In this document: positions 19,086 to 26,388 of the stretch, piece by piece
How the letters are laid out: every line of letters begins with the position of its first letter
How positions within the stretch are numbered: the stretch's first letter is position 1
Assembly (NCBI RefSeq): GCF_021044795.1
Contig: NZ_JAJNOP010000006.1
Reading direction: 5' to 3' (one strand)
Source of the DNA: Acidaminococcus hominis
Lineage (GTDB): Bacteria > Bacillota > Negativicutes > Acidaminococcales > Acidaminococcaceae
Length of the DNA stretch: 64,000 nt
Program-made: the position numbers and the translations under genes
Notes under the pieces: generated by a model
Databases searched by the model: none
What the model saw: the letters and a program-made list of their open reading frames with translations, nothing else
Told to the model about the DNA's origin: nothing

Positions 19086-19129
19086 GAAGTTTTATTATTT
19101 CCCAACCCCTTTTTATTTTCTCCTATTCC

Positions 19130-20167
19130 TTACCACAAATGCATCATATGCTGCAGCAAGAGGCTGACCACGGTAATGCCGATCCAGCAGCAGCCCCCCA
19201 GCAAGATGGGCTTGCCCCCAGTTTTCACCAGCTTGACGATGTTGCTGTTTAGCCCAATGGCGGCCATGGCCATGACAATCATAAATTTGCTCAGGGTCTT
19301 TAACGGGCCAAAGACCTCGTGGTCCACCCCCATATGCAGGGCAATGGTAGTCACAATGGAAGCCAGCACAAAGTAGATGATAAACTTGGGAACCAGGGAG
19401 GAAATGCTCAGTTTCTTCTTCCCTTCCTTGATTTCCAGGTCTTCTTCCTTTTTGGCATAATACAGGGACAGGGCCACCGTAATGGGAATAATGGCCAGGG
19501 TCCGGGTCAGCTTAACGGTTACAGCCTTATCCAGGGTGGCGTTCCCCAGGTTCCACATGCTGTCCCAGGTAGCAGCGGCAGCGGTTACCGAGGAGGTATC
19601 GTTGACAGCGGTGCCGGCAAAAATCCCGAACCCTTCCCCGCTGACCGTACTAAAGCCTAATGCAGCCCCAAGCATGGGGAACAGAATGGCGGCCAGTACA
19701 TTAAAGAAGAAAATAACGGAAATGGCCTGGGCCACTTCTTCATCGTCCGCATGGACCACCGGCGCCGTAGCAGCAATGGCGGAACCCCCACAGATGGAAG
19801 ACCCCACCCCAATCAGGGTAGAAATCTTGGTGGGAATATTCATGGCCTTGTGCAGCAGGTAGGACAAAATCAGCGAAGTGGAAATGGTGCAGACGATAAT
19901 GGGCAAGGACTGCTTGCCGGTGGCAGCCACCACGTTCAGGTCCATGCCAAAGCCCAGCAGCACTACGGCCGCCTGCAAAATGATTTTGGACGTCCATTTG
20001 ATGCCCGGTTCCGCATTGCCCTTGTCCGTCCAGAGCATGGTAATCACCATACCCAGCAAGATGGCAATGACAGCACCCCCGATTACCGGAAACAGCTTCC
20101 CGCAAATCCAGGCTGGAATGGCAATGGCCAGGCAGACCAGGATTCCTTTTGTTTTTGTTTGACCCAT
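19130..20167 (-). CDS. YeiH/UPF0324 family membrane protein (putative sulfate/anion exporter)
   Basis: A 345-residue polytopic membrane protein with about ten hydrophobic segments and the family block GVGSSICGGSAIAATAPV. Members are annotated as putative sulfate or sulfonate exporters and are commonly regulated by an adjacent LysR protein (the YeiE-YeiH arrangement). Here the divergent LysR gene at 20309 fits exactly. The transport substrate is not proven for most members. Confidence 0.9.
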   Translation of the reverse strand: MGQTKTKGILVCLAIAIPAWICGKLFPVIGGAVIAILLGMVITMLWTDKGNAEPGIKWTSKIILQAAVVLLGFGMDLNVVAATGKQSLPIIVCTISTSLILSYLLHKAMNIPTKISTLIGVGSSICGGSAIAATAPVVHADDEEVAQAISVIFFFNVLAAILFPMLGAALGFSTVSGEGFGIFAGTAVNDTSSVTAAAATWDSMWNLGNATLDKAVTVKLTRTLAIIPITVALSLYYAKKEEDLEIKEGKKKLSISSLVPKFIIYFVLASIVTTIALHMGVDHEVFGPLKTLSKFMIVMAMAAIGLNSNIVKLVKTGGKPILLGGCCWIGITVVSLLLQHMMHLW

Positions 20168-20308
20168 GTTTCTCCCCCGTTCCAGGCCCCGGCTTCCCGG
20201 CGCCCCAAGTAGTTTTTTGAAAGTTCGCTCATTATTATAGCAGAGGTCTTCCGAAATAAAAAATTATGTTTTATAATGAGCCTATAAATTATTGTTATGG
20301 AGGCGCTT

Positions 20309-21196
20309 ATGGAACCACGGTTAGAAACGTTTTTATGTGTTTGCCAGACCATGAATTTTACCCGGGCCGCCGAGCAGCTGAACCTGACCCAGCCCGCTGT
20401 ATCCCAGCATATCCGGTTTTTGGAAAAACAGTACGGAATGCCCCTGTTTATCCACGACGGCCGCCGGCTGCGCCTGACCCCGGCCGGAAAGGTCCTGCGG
20501 TCGGCAGTTTCCGTCATGCGCAACGATGAGGCCGAGGTGCGCCGCAGGATGCAGACAGCGGAGGCCCCCTCCCAGCAGCTGTTTTTCGGGGTCACCATGA
20601 CCATTGGAGAATACGCCGTCACCCAGCCCCTGGCCGCCTACTGCAAGCGCCACCCGGAAAAAAACATCAAGGTGGTTTTTGGCAACACCAAGGAACTGCT
20701 GGAGCTGCTGGAACAGGGCCAGCTGGACTTTGCCCTGGTGGAGGGGTACTATCCCGCCAACCAATTTGACCATATGCCCTACAGTACAGAAGCCTTTGTG
20801 CCGGTATGCGCCGCCTCCCACCAGTTTGCCCGGGAACCCCGGCGGCTGCGGGATCTGCTCTGCGAACGGCTGATTGTCCGGGAGCCCGGCTCCGGTACCC
20901 GGAACATCCTGGAGCGGAACCTGGCCCTGCAAGACCTGACCATCACCGATTTCGCCCACTATATCCAGGTGGGCAATATGCATACCATTATTGGGCTGAT
21001 GTGCCAGGACTGCGGCATCACCTTCCTGTACCGGATTGCCGTAGAAAAGGAGCTGGCCCAGGGCAGCTGCCACCAGCTCCATTTGCAGGATTTTTCCATG
21101 GAACACGATTTTGACTTTATCTGGGTGCGCAACAGCATTTTCTCTGACGAGCACCGGGCCATCTGTTCCGAGCTAAAGGCCCTGGCCAGCAGCTAA
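20309..21196 (+). CDS. LysR family transcriptional regulator, divergent from yeiH-like gene
   Basis: A 295-residue LysR regulator: N-terminal winged helix-turn-helix (about 1-60, with NFTRAAEQLNLTQPAVSQHI) and a C-terminal periplasmic-binding-like effector domain. The start at 20309 is chosen because GGAGG lies six bases upstream; an earlier in-frame ATG overlaps that site. Divergent orientation with an intergenic gap of about 140 bases suggests it controls the yeiH-like exporter, as in the YeiE pairing. Its 3' end overlaps the convergent ATPase gene by 24 bases. Confidence 0.93.
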   Translation: MEPRLETFLCVCQTMNFTRAAEQLNLTQPAVSQHIRFLEKQYGMPLFIHDGRRLRLTPAGKVLRSAVSVMRNDEAEVRRRMQTAEAPSQQLFFGVTMTIGEYAVTQPLAAYCKRHPEKNIKVVFGNTKELLELLEQGQLDFALVEGYYPANQFDHMPYSTEAFVPVCAASHQFAREPRRLRDLLCERLIVREPGSGTRNILERNLALQDLTITDFAHYIQVGNMHTIIGLMCQDCGITFLYRIAVEKELAQGSCHQLHLQDFSMEHDFDFIWVRNSIFSDEHRAICSELKALASS

Positions 21197-22435
21197 GCCC
21201 GGCCGGGGTCCCAACACCCGGAGCAGCTCCTCCGGGGAGGTGATTCCCTGGAGCACCTTCTGCCGGCCATCCTCCCACAGGGTGGTCATACCGGCGGCGC
21301 AGGCCGCCTGTTCCAGCTGCTGTTCCCCGGCCCCCTGAAGGATTTGCCGGCGCAGACCTTCATCCAGCAGCAGGACTTCCTGGAGAGCCAGCCGCCCCTG
21401 GTAGCCCGTATGCCGGCAATGGGGACAGCCCGCCGCCGTATAGAGAGGCACCTGTTCCGAGACCCCCAGATAGCTGCGCTCCCAGCCAGCTGCCTGGGGC
21501 AGTTGTTTTTTGCAATGGGGACAGAGCACCCGCACCAGCTGCTGGGCAGCAGCTGCCTGCAAAGCAGCCGCCAACAGATAGGGCTCCACCCCCATATCCA
21601 GCAGCCGGGTCACCGCTCCTGCTGCCGTATTGGTGTGCAGAGTGCTGAACACCAAATGTCCGGTCAGGGCCGCTTGGATGCTCATGGCGGCCGTTTCCCG
21701 GTCCCGGATTTCCCCCAACATGATAATGTCCGGATCCTGGCGCAGAATGGTGCGCAAAGAGCGGGCAAAATCTAGGCCCACCTTCCGGTTCACCGCCACC
21801 TGGCTGATGCCGTCCAGCTGGTACTCCACCGGGTCTTCCACGGTAATGATATTTTTCCCCTGGCGGTCCAGGGTGCTGAGGAGAGCGTACAGCGTAGTGG
21901 ATTTGCCGCTGCCCGTAGGCCCGGTAACCAGAATCAGCCCATGGGGCTGCAGTACGGCCTGGCGCAACTGGGCCAGATTGTGCTGGGGAAAGCCCAGGGC
22001 GCCCAATTCCAGCCGTACCCGCTGCCGGTCCAGCAGCCGGAGCACCAGTGTCTCCCCGTAGAGCGTAGGCAGGGAGGAAACACGGATATCCACCAGGCGG
22101 CCTTCCCATTCTCCCTGGAACCGGCCATCCTGGGGCAGGCGTTTTTCCCCAATATCCAGTCCCGCCATAATCTTAAACCGGGACAACAGCGGTTCCTGGA
22201 GATGTTTGGGCACCAGGGTAAGAAATTGGAGCACCCCGTCAATCCGGCAGCGGACCTGAAGTCCGTCCTTGCCCGGTTCCAAATGGATATCGCTGGCCCC
22301 CAGGCCCAGGCCCTGATTCAGCAGGGTTTCTGCCAGGGCAATGGCCGGGGAAGCTGCCCCGCCCGTTTCTTCCGGCAGCGCGTGCGTAGACAATAGAATA
22401 AAGTGGCTTTGTGAAGTGGAAATTGATAGTCCCAT
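21173..22435 (-). CDS. GspE/PilB-type secretion or pilus assembly ATPase, short form
   Basis: A hexameric traffic ATPase of the type II secretion/type IV pilus family. Walker A is GPTGSGKS (172-179), the Asp/Walker B region is DPDIIMLGEIRD (234-245), followed by the His box (TGHLVFSTLHTN). A zinc-binding tetracysteine is present at C305, C308, C337 and C340, typical of PilB/GspE extension ATPases rather than PilT. At 420 residues it lacks the usual N-terminal MshEN/GspE-N domain of about 150 residues that couples to the inner-membrane platform. It is divergent from a PilP/GspC-like gene and a secretin gene, so the three probably form one machine. Confidence 0.92.
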   Translation of the reverse strand: MGLSISTSQSHFILLSTHALPEETGGAASPAIALAETLLNQGLGLGASDIHLEPGKDGLQVRCRIDGVLQFLTLVPKHLQEPLLSRFKIMAGLDIGEKRLPQDGRFQGEWEGRLVDIRVSSLPTLYGETLVLRLLDRQRVRLELGALGFPQHNLAQLRQAVLQPHGLILVTGPTGSGKSTTLYALLSTLDRQGKNIITVEDPVEYQLDGISQVAVNRKVGLDFARSLRTILRQDPDIIMLGEIRDRETAAMSIQAALTGHLVFSTLHTNTAAGAVTRLLDMGVEPYLLAAALQAAAAQQLVRVLCPHCKKQLPQAAGWERSYLGVSEQVPLYTAAGCPHCRHTGYQGRLALQEVLLLDEGLRRQILQGAGEQQLEQAACAAGMTTLWEDGRQKVLQGITSPEELLRVLGPRPGLAAGQGL

Positions 22436-22477
22436 TGCGTCCTCCTAAAGCTTGATTTCCCTTTTATTATGCCAAAT

Positions 22478-22526
22478 AACCCGTTCGTTTCAAAGTTATT
22501 GAAATAAACGGGTTTTCTTTTATAAT
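22478..22526. promoter_or_regulatory. Palindromic divergent promoter region of ATPase and secretin genes
   Basis: An inverted repeat AACCCGTT-NN-TTTCAA / TTGAAA-NN-AACGGGTT spans 22478-22514 around a five-base centre. The right TTGAAA (22499-22504) is the -35 of a plus-strand promoter with TATAAT at 22521-22526 (16-base spacer). The left TTTCAA is, on the minus strand, a TTGAAA -35 for the ATPase gene with a CATAAT-like -10 16 bases on. The arrangement would let one regulator bind the centre and control both directions. As RNA the repeat could also fold into a hairpin. Confidence 0.65.
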
Positions 22527-22566
22527 AATCGGGAGAAGGCCACATTTTTTCCAAGGAGGACCGCTT

Positions 22567-23106
22567 ATGCTCACCGCTTTTCTTTCCACCTATTCCCTGC
22601 CCCAACTCCGACCTGTCCACCTGGTATTTCCCTTGCTGCTGGGCTGCACGGCACTTTCCCTGTACCTATACAGCCGTCCCCTGCCCTATCCGGACGTGCC
22701 CCCGGTACCCAAAGTGAAAACCCAGCAGACAAAGCCCCAACTCCCAGCCTCCACCTTACAAGTACAAAAGAACCGAGTGTCCCCCCAGCGGGACCCGTTC
22801 CGGCCCTTAAACCATCCAGTAACCGTTTCTCCGACGGTGCCCAAAACCGCTGCCCCCAAAACAGGTGCAATTTCAATTCCCAGCAGCGGCACTGCGGCCG
22901 CGCCCCAGCCAGCAGCCGTCCGGCCCCGGCTTTTGGGGCTCCTGTCCTGCCAGGGCAAGCACCAGGCCCTGTGGTCCACAGCCCAGGGGGTACTCCGCAC
23001 CCAGGAAGGGGATACCCTTCCCAATGGCAGCAGGATTACCGCCATCGGCTCCCGCTCCCTAACCACCACCCAGGGGGAAGTGGCCCTTGGGGAGGTGCTG
23101 CCATGA
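22567..23106 (+). CDS. PilP/GspC-like inner-membrane protein of secretion/pilus system
   Basis: A 179-residue protein with one transmembrane segment (about 18-38), a long Pro/Thr/Ala-rich linker (about 40-115), and a small C-terminal domain (about 118-179) resembling the PilP/GspC homology region, beginning RPRLLGLL. Such proteins link the inner-membrane platform to the N0 domain of the secretin. The stop codon overlaps the secretin start (ATGA), supporting this role. Sequence identity to named families is too low by eye for a firm gene symbol. Confidence 0.65.
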   Translation: MLTAFLSTYSLPQLRPVHLVFPLLLGCTALSLYLYSRPLPYPDVPPVPKVKTQQTKPQLPASTLQVQKNRVSPQRDPFRPLNHPVTVSPTVPKTAAPKTGAISIPSSGTAAAPQPAAVRPRLLGLLSCQGKHQALWSTAQGVLRTQEGDTLPNGSRITAIGSRSLTTTQGEVALGEVLP

Positions 23107-24377
23107 AGGCCCTGTTTTTGGCACTTTGCTTTCTGCTGCTTCCACGCCTGGTGCTGGCCGCTCCGCCCATTTCCCTGTCCGTGGACCGGGCACCGGTGCG
23201 AGACGTGCTCCAAACCCTGGCCTCCCTGTCCGGACAAAGCATCATCACAGACCCGGAGCTGCGGCAGACGGTTTCCCTGGAGCTTCACGAGCTGCCCTTT
23301 GAGGAAGCTTTGGACCTGATTACCCAAAGCAGTGGCCTTAGCTGCCGCCGGGAGGGAAAGTTCTATCTGGTGTCCACTCCAGAGCGGTTCAAGCAGCGCT
23401 TTGGCAGCCTGTCCCTGCACCCTTTGGAATACATTCCAGCAAAGGAAACGGCGGAAACCCTACGGCCCCTGTTTACTGGCCCCCTATCCTACGACAGCGT
23501 CACCAACACCCTGCTATTTGGCGGCGACCCGGCCCAGGACCGGCAGCTGGCCAAGGCTTTGGAAACCCTGGACCGCCCCACCCGGCAGATTACCCTGGAA
23601 GCCCGGATTCTCTCCCTGGACGAAGACGCTTCCCGGGAGCTGGGGCTGCAATGGAACTGGGGTCCCCTGCCCACGAAAAGTACCGACCAAACGGAGGACA
23701 GCGGCAGCCAGAAAACCTACGCCGGGCGCATCCACCTGGGCCACGGCTATTCCACCCAGTTCCAGGCTGTGCTGTCCGCCCTGTGCCAGGAGGGGAAGGC
23801 CAAAATTCTGGCCACGCCCCGGATTATTACCCTGCCGGGCAAGGAAGCCAGCATCTTCATCGGCGACCATATTCCCGTCGTCACGGAAAAGGTTACCAAT
23901 TCCACCACCAGTACCACAACGGAATACGTGGACGCCGGCATCCGGCTGTCCTACACCCCCATTCTCAGCCAGGACGGGCTGATTACCGCCCAGGTCCATA
24001 CGGAAGTCAGCACCCCCACCCTGATTGCCGAGCTGAAGAACTACCGGATTACCAGCCGCACCGCAGACACCCACGTGCGTATGCGGGAAAAGGAAACCCT
24101 GGTGATTGGCGGTCTCATCAGCGAGCAGGAGCAGCGGCGGCTGGAAAGCGTGCCCCTGTTGTCCAAGCTGCCGCTTTTAGGCGAATTCTTCAAGTTCCGC
24201 TCCCGGAGCAAAAGTAAGACAGAAGTCTGTATGCTGCTGACGCCTTATATCACAGAGCCCGGCCATTCCCCCAGCATTTATGGGCCGGCCGAACAGGAAG
24301 CCCGGGCAGGACACCAGCCAGCCTCCTCTGCCCCCGCAGCTTTGCCCCAGGGGGAGGAACCGGCAGCCCAGCCCTAA
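23103..24377 (+). CDS. Secretin (GspD/PilQ family)
   Basis: An outer-membrane secretin, 424 residues. It has a signal peptide (1-19, ending VLAA), an N0/STN-type domain (about 25-85) whose text DVLQTLASLSGQSII is typical, one further N domain, and the C-terminal secretin domain carrying KILATPRIITLPGKEASIFIG and the terminal ETLVIGGLI and SKLPLLGEFFKFR blocks. It is short for a GspD, with a minimal set of N domains. The last 40 residues are Pro/Ala rich. An open frame continuing upstream of 23103 is not used, because the ATG sits at an ATGA junction with the preceding gene. Confidence 0.92.
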   Translation: MKALFLALCFLLLPRLVLAAPPISLSVDRAPVRDVLQTLASLSGQSIITDPELRQTVSLELHELPFEEALDLITQSSGLSCRREGKFYLVSTPERFKQRFGSLSLHPLEYIPAKETAETLRPLFTGPLSYDSVTNTLLFGGDPAQDRQLAKALETLDRPTRQITLEARILSLDEDASRELGLQWNWGPLPTKSTDQTEDSGSQKTYAGRIHLGHGYSTQFQAVLSALCQEGKAKILATPRIITLPGKEASIFIGDHIPVVTEKVTNSTTSTTTEYVDAGIRLSYTPILSQDGLITAQVHTEVSTPTLIAELKNYRITSRTADTHVRMREKETLVIGGLISEQEQRRLESVPLLSKLPLLGEFFKFRSRSKSKTEVCMLLTPYITEPGHSPSIYGPAEQEARAGHQPASSAPAALPQGEEPAAQP

Positions 24378-24382
24378 ACTGC

Positions 24383-24430
24383 AAAAAAACAGCCGTCCTC
24401 CACTCTCCTAGGAGTGGGGAACGGCTGTTT
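24383..24430 (-). terminator. Terminator between convergent secretin and cation-efflux genes
   Basis: Stem AACAGCCGT / ACGGCTGTT with an inner CCACTCCTAGGAGTGG-like extension. On the minus strand it is followed by seven T, so it best serves the cation-efflux gene. Confidence 0.85.
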
Positions 24431-24442
24431 GCTTGTGCCTTC

Positions 24443-25378
24443 CTATTTATCGTCCGGCCGGTGGTCCCAGATATCTTCCTTGCAGGGGATATGGGGGTCG
24501 GGGGATACATGGACCATGCAGTGCTTGACTTCCGGGAAGTTTTGCTCGATGGTATCGTGGACCTCGTCGGCAATATGGTGGGCCTTGAACAGGCTCAGGT
24601 TCCCGTCGGCGGTAATATCAATGTCCACGTAGAATTTGGCGCCGAAAAGGCGGGTTCTGATGGAGTCAATGCCCCGGACTCCGGGCTGGTCCATGACATG
24701 GTTGCGCATATCCTGAATGGTTTCTTCGTTGCAGGCGTGGTCCACCAGCTTGTCGGAGGCATCGTGGAATATGCCCACAGACGCGTAGATAATCATCAGG
24801 CAAATGACAATGGAGGCCAGGGGATCCATAATGGGATACCCCATCCGGGCCCCAAAGATACCGATAAAGGAACCAATGGAGGACAGGGCGTCGCTGCGGT
24901 GGTGCCAGGCATCGGCCATCAGGGCACCGGAGTGGATTTCGTCTGCGGCGTGCTTGGTGTACCAGAACATGGCTTCCTTGGTGACAATGGAAATCACGGC
25001 AGCGGCCAGGGCAATAAAGGCCGGGGCTTCCCGGTTCACATAGGTTTTATGGATAATGGTGGTCACGCCTTCGTAGCCAATGCCCAGGCCGGTGAACAGC
25101 AGGATAAAGGCCAGGAACAGGGTGGCAATGTACTCCTGCTTTTCGTGGCCGTACTGGTGGTCCTCATCGGAGGCCCGGCTGGACAGCACCACCCCGAAAA
25201 TCACGATGATGGTACTGAACACATCGGAAGCGGAGTGGATGGCATCGGAAATCATGGCGGCGGAATGGCCAAAAATCCCGGCCAGGAATTTAAAGGTGCT
25301 GAGCATCAGGTTGATGACAATGCTCACATAGGAAACGTGCATGGCAACATCGCTGCTGCTTTGGGTAGGATTACTCAT
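24443..25378 (-). CDS. Cation diffusion facilitator family metal transporter
   Basis: An inner-membrane metal/proton antiporter exporting divalent cations such as Zn, Mn, Fe or Co. It has six predicted transmembrane segments, metal-binding Asp/His residues in helix 2 (HSAAMISDAIHSASDV) and helix 5 (ADAWHHRSDALSS), and a C-terminal ferredoxin-like cytoplasmic domain. Helix 2 HSxxxxSD and helix 5 HxxxD are the usual tetrahedral site. The ATG at 25378 is preceded by AGGTGG at five bases; a GTG three codons upstream is less likely. About 311 residues. Metal specificity is not resolved. Confidence 0.93.
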   Translation of the reverse strand: MSNPTQSSSDVAMHVSYVSIVINLMLSTFKFLAGIFGHSAAMISDAIHSASDVFSTIIVIFGVVLSSRASDEDHQYGHEKQEYIATLFLAFILLFTGLGIGYEGVTTIIHKTYVNREAPAFIALAAAVISIVTKEAMFWYTKHAADEIHSGALMADAWHHRSDALSSIGSFIGIFGARMGYPIMDPLASIVICLMIIYASVGIFHDASDKLVDHACNEETIQDMRNHVMDQPGVRGIDSIRTRLFGAKFYVDIDITADGNLSLFKAHHIADEVHDTIEQNFPEVKHCMVHVSPDPHIPCKEDIWDHRPDDK

Positions 25379-25577
25379 AATAACCACCTGGAATCTAAAT
25401 TTCAGTAAAAAAAGAACACCTGAGGAACGGCTGGCCCCACAAGTGCTGGCGATATTCTTCTACTTAGTTACTAGTCTAAGGCCAGCCCGGGCCATTGTCA
25501 AGAAAGTTGGGAAGGGGTAAGCGTAGCGGCTGTAAGTTAGAAAATCATAACCATAAAGGAAGCTGCCCAGGGGGATA

Positions 25578-25606
25578 TTGCCGCCAGCCGTGAAATATTG
25601 TACACT
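25578..25606 (+). promoter_or_regulatory. Probable promoter of NUDIX gene
   Basis: TTGCCG (25578-25583) and TACACT (25601-25606) separated by 17 bases, about 80 bases before the start codon. The rest of the 300-base gap after the cation-efflux gene shows nothing further that I can identify. Confidence 0.45.
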
Positions 25607-25687
25607 AGAAAGAAGTGCTTCCTGCCTTTGGGCGGGACAAAATAGCAAGGCATAACAGCGGGGATTTCCCCGGGAGGATACATCACT

Positions 25688-26332
25688 ATGACAAACGAAA
25701 CAACGGGGCGGCAGCAGCTGGCAGCCCTTTGGACGGACCAGGGCCTGAAAGCAGACCGGACCCTGAAGATTTGGGAATCCGCCGTGCTTCTTCCCCTGCG
25801 CTGGGGGCAGGAGGGCTGGGAGATTCTTTTTGAGGTGCGGGCTTCCACCATGACCTGGCAGCCCGGGGATATCTGCTTTCCTGGCGGCCACCGGGAGGAC
25901 AGCGACCCCACCCTGCTCTATACGGCGCTCCGGGAAACGGAAGAAGAACTGGGGATTCCCCGTTCCTCCGTCCAGGTGCTGGGCCCCCTGCCCTATTTCT
26001 ACGGCCCCATGGGTCCCCTGATTTTCCCCTTTGCAGGGATTCTCCAGGAAGGCCAGGAGCTGACCGTGGACCCTGAGGAGGTGGGCGAGGTATTTGCCGT
26101 TCCCCTGAAGGACCTGCTGGCCATGACCCCGGAAACGGGCACCATCCAGATTGGTACCCACCGGGAAGACGATTTCCCAGAGGGCCTGGTGGCACCGGTC
26201 AAGCCGGGCTGGAAGCCCCAGTTTGACTACACAGTGTACTTCTATCCCTGGAAGGACAAGATGATCTGGGGCATTACCGCCAGAGTCCTGCACAACTTTT
26301 TGCAGCTGGTCAGGGAAAAAGGCTTGGCCTGA
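25688..26332 (+). CDS. NUDIX hydrolase, probable CoA diphosphatase
   Basis: A 214-residue NUDIX enzyme. The NUDIX box lies at about 66-90 (GGHREDSD...ALRETEEELGI) with the catalytic RETEEE helix. The overall layout and the PGGH-ED-DP spacing fit the NudL/YeaB group that cleaves CoA or acyl-CoA to phosphopantetheine and 3',5'-ADP. The upstream FPGG and the CoA-type extension support this, but substrate is a family inference. GGGAGG lies upstream of the ATG. It stands alone and is closed by a bidirectional terminator. Confidence 0.85.
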   Translation: MTNETTGRQQLAALWTDQGLKADRTLKIWESAVLLPLRWGQEGWEILFEVRASTMTWQPGDICFPGGHREDSDPTLLYTALRETEEELGIPRSSVQVLGPLPYFYGPMGPLIFPFAGILQEGQELTVDPEEVGEVFAVPLKDLLAMTPETGTIQIGTHREDDFPEGLVAPVKPGWKPQFDYTVYFYPWKDKMIWGITARVLHNFLQLVREKGLA

Positions 26333-26342
26333 GCTTGATAAA

Positions 26343-26386
26343 AAAAAGATGTTTTTCTGCGGGTGCAGAGAAACATCTTTTTTTGC
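26343..26386. terminator. Bidirectional terminator between NUDIX and uvrA-like genes
   Basis: Stem AAAGATGTTTTTCTGC / GCAGAGAAACATCTTT with A and T runs on both sides, lying between convergent gene ends. Confidence 0.9.
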
Positions 26387-26388
26387 GT

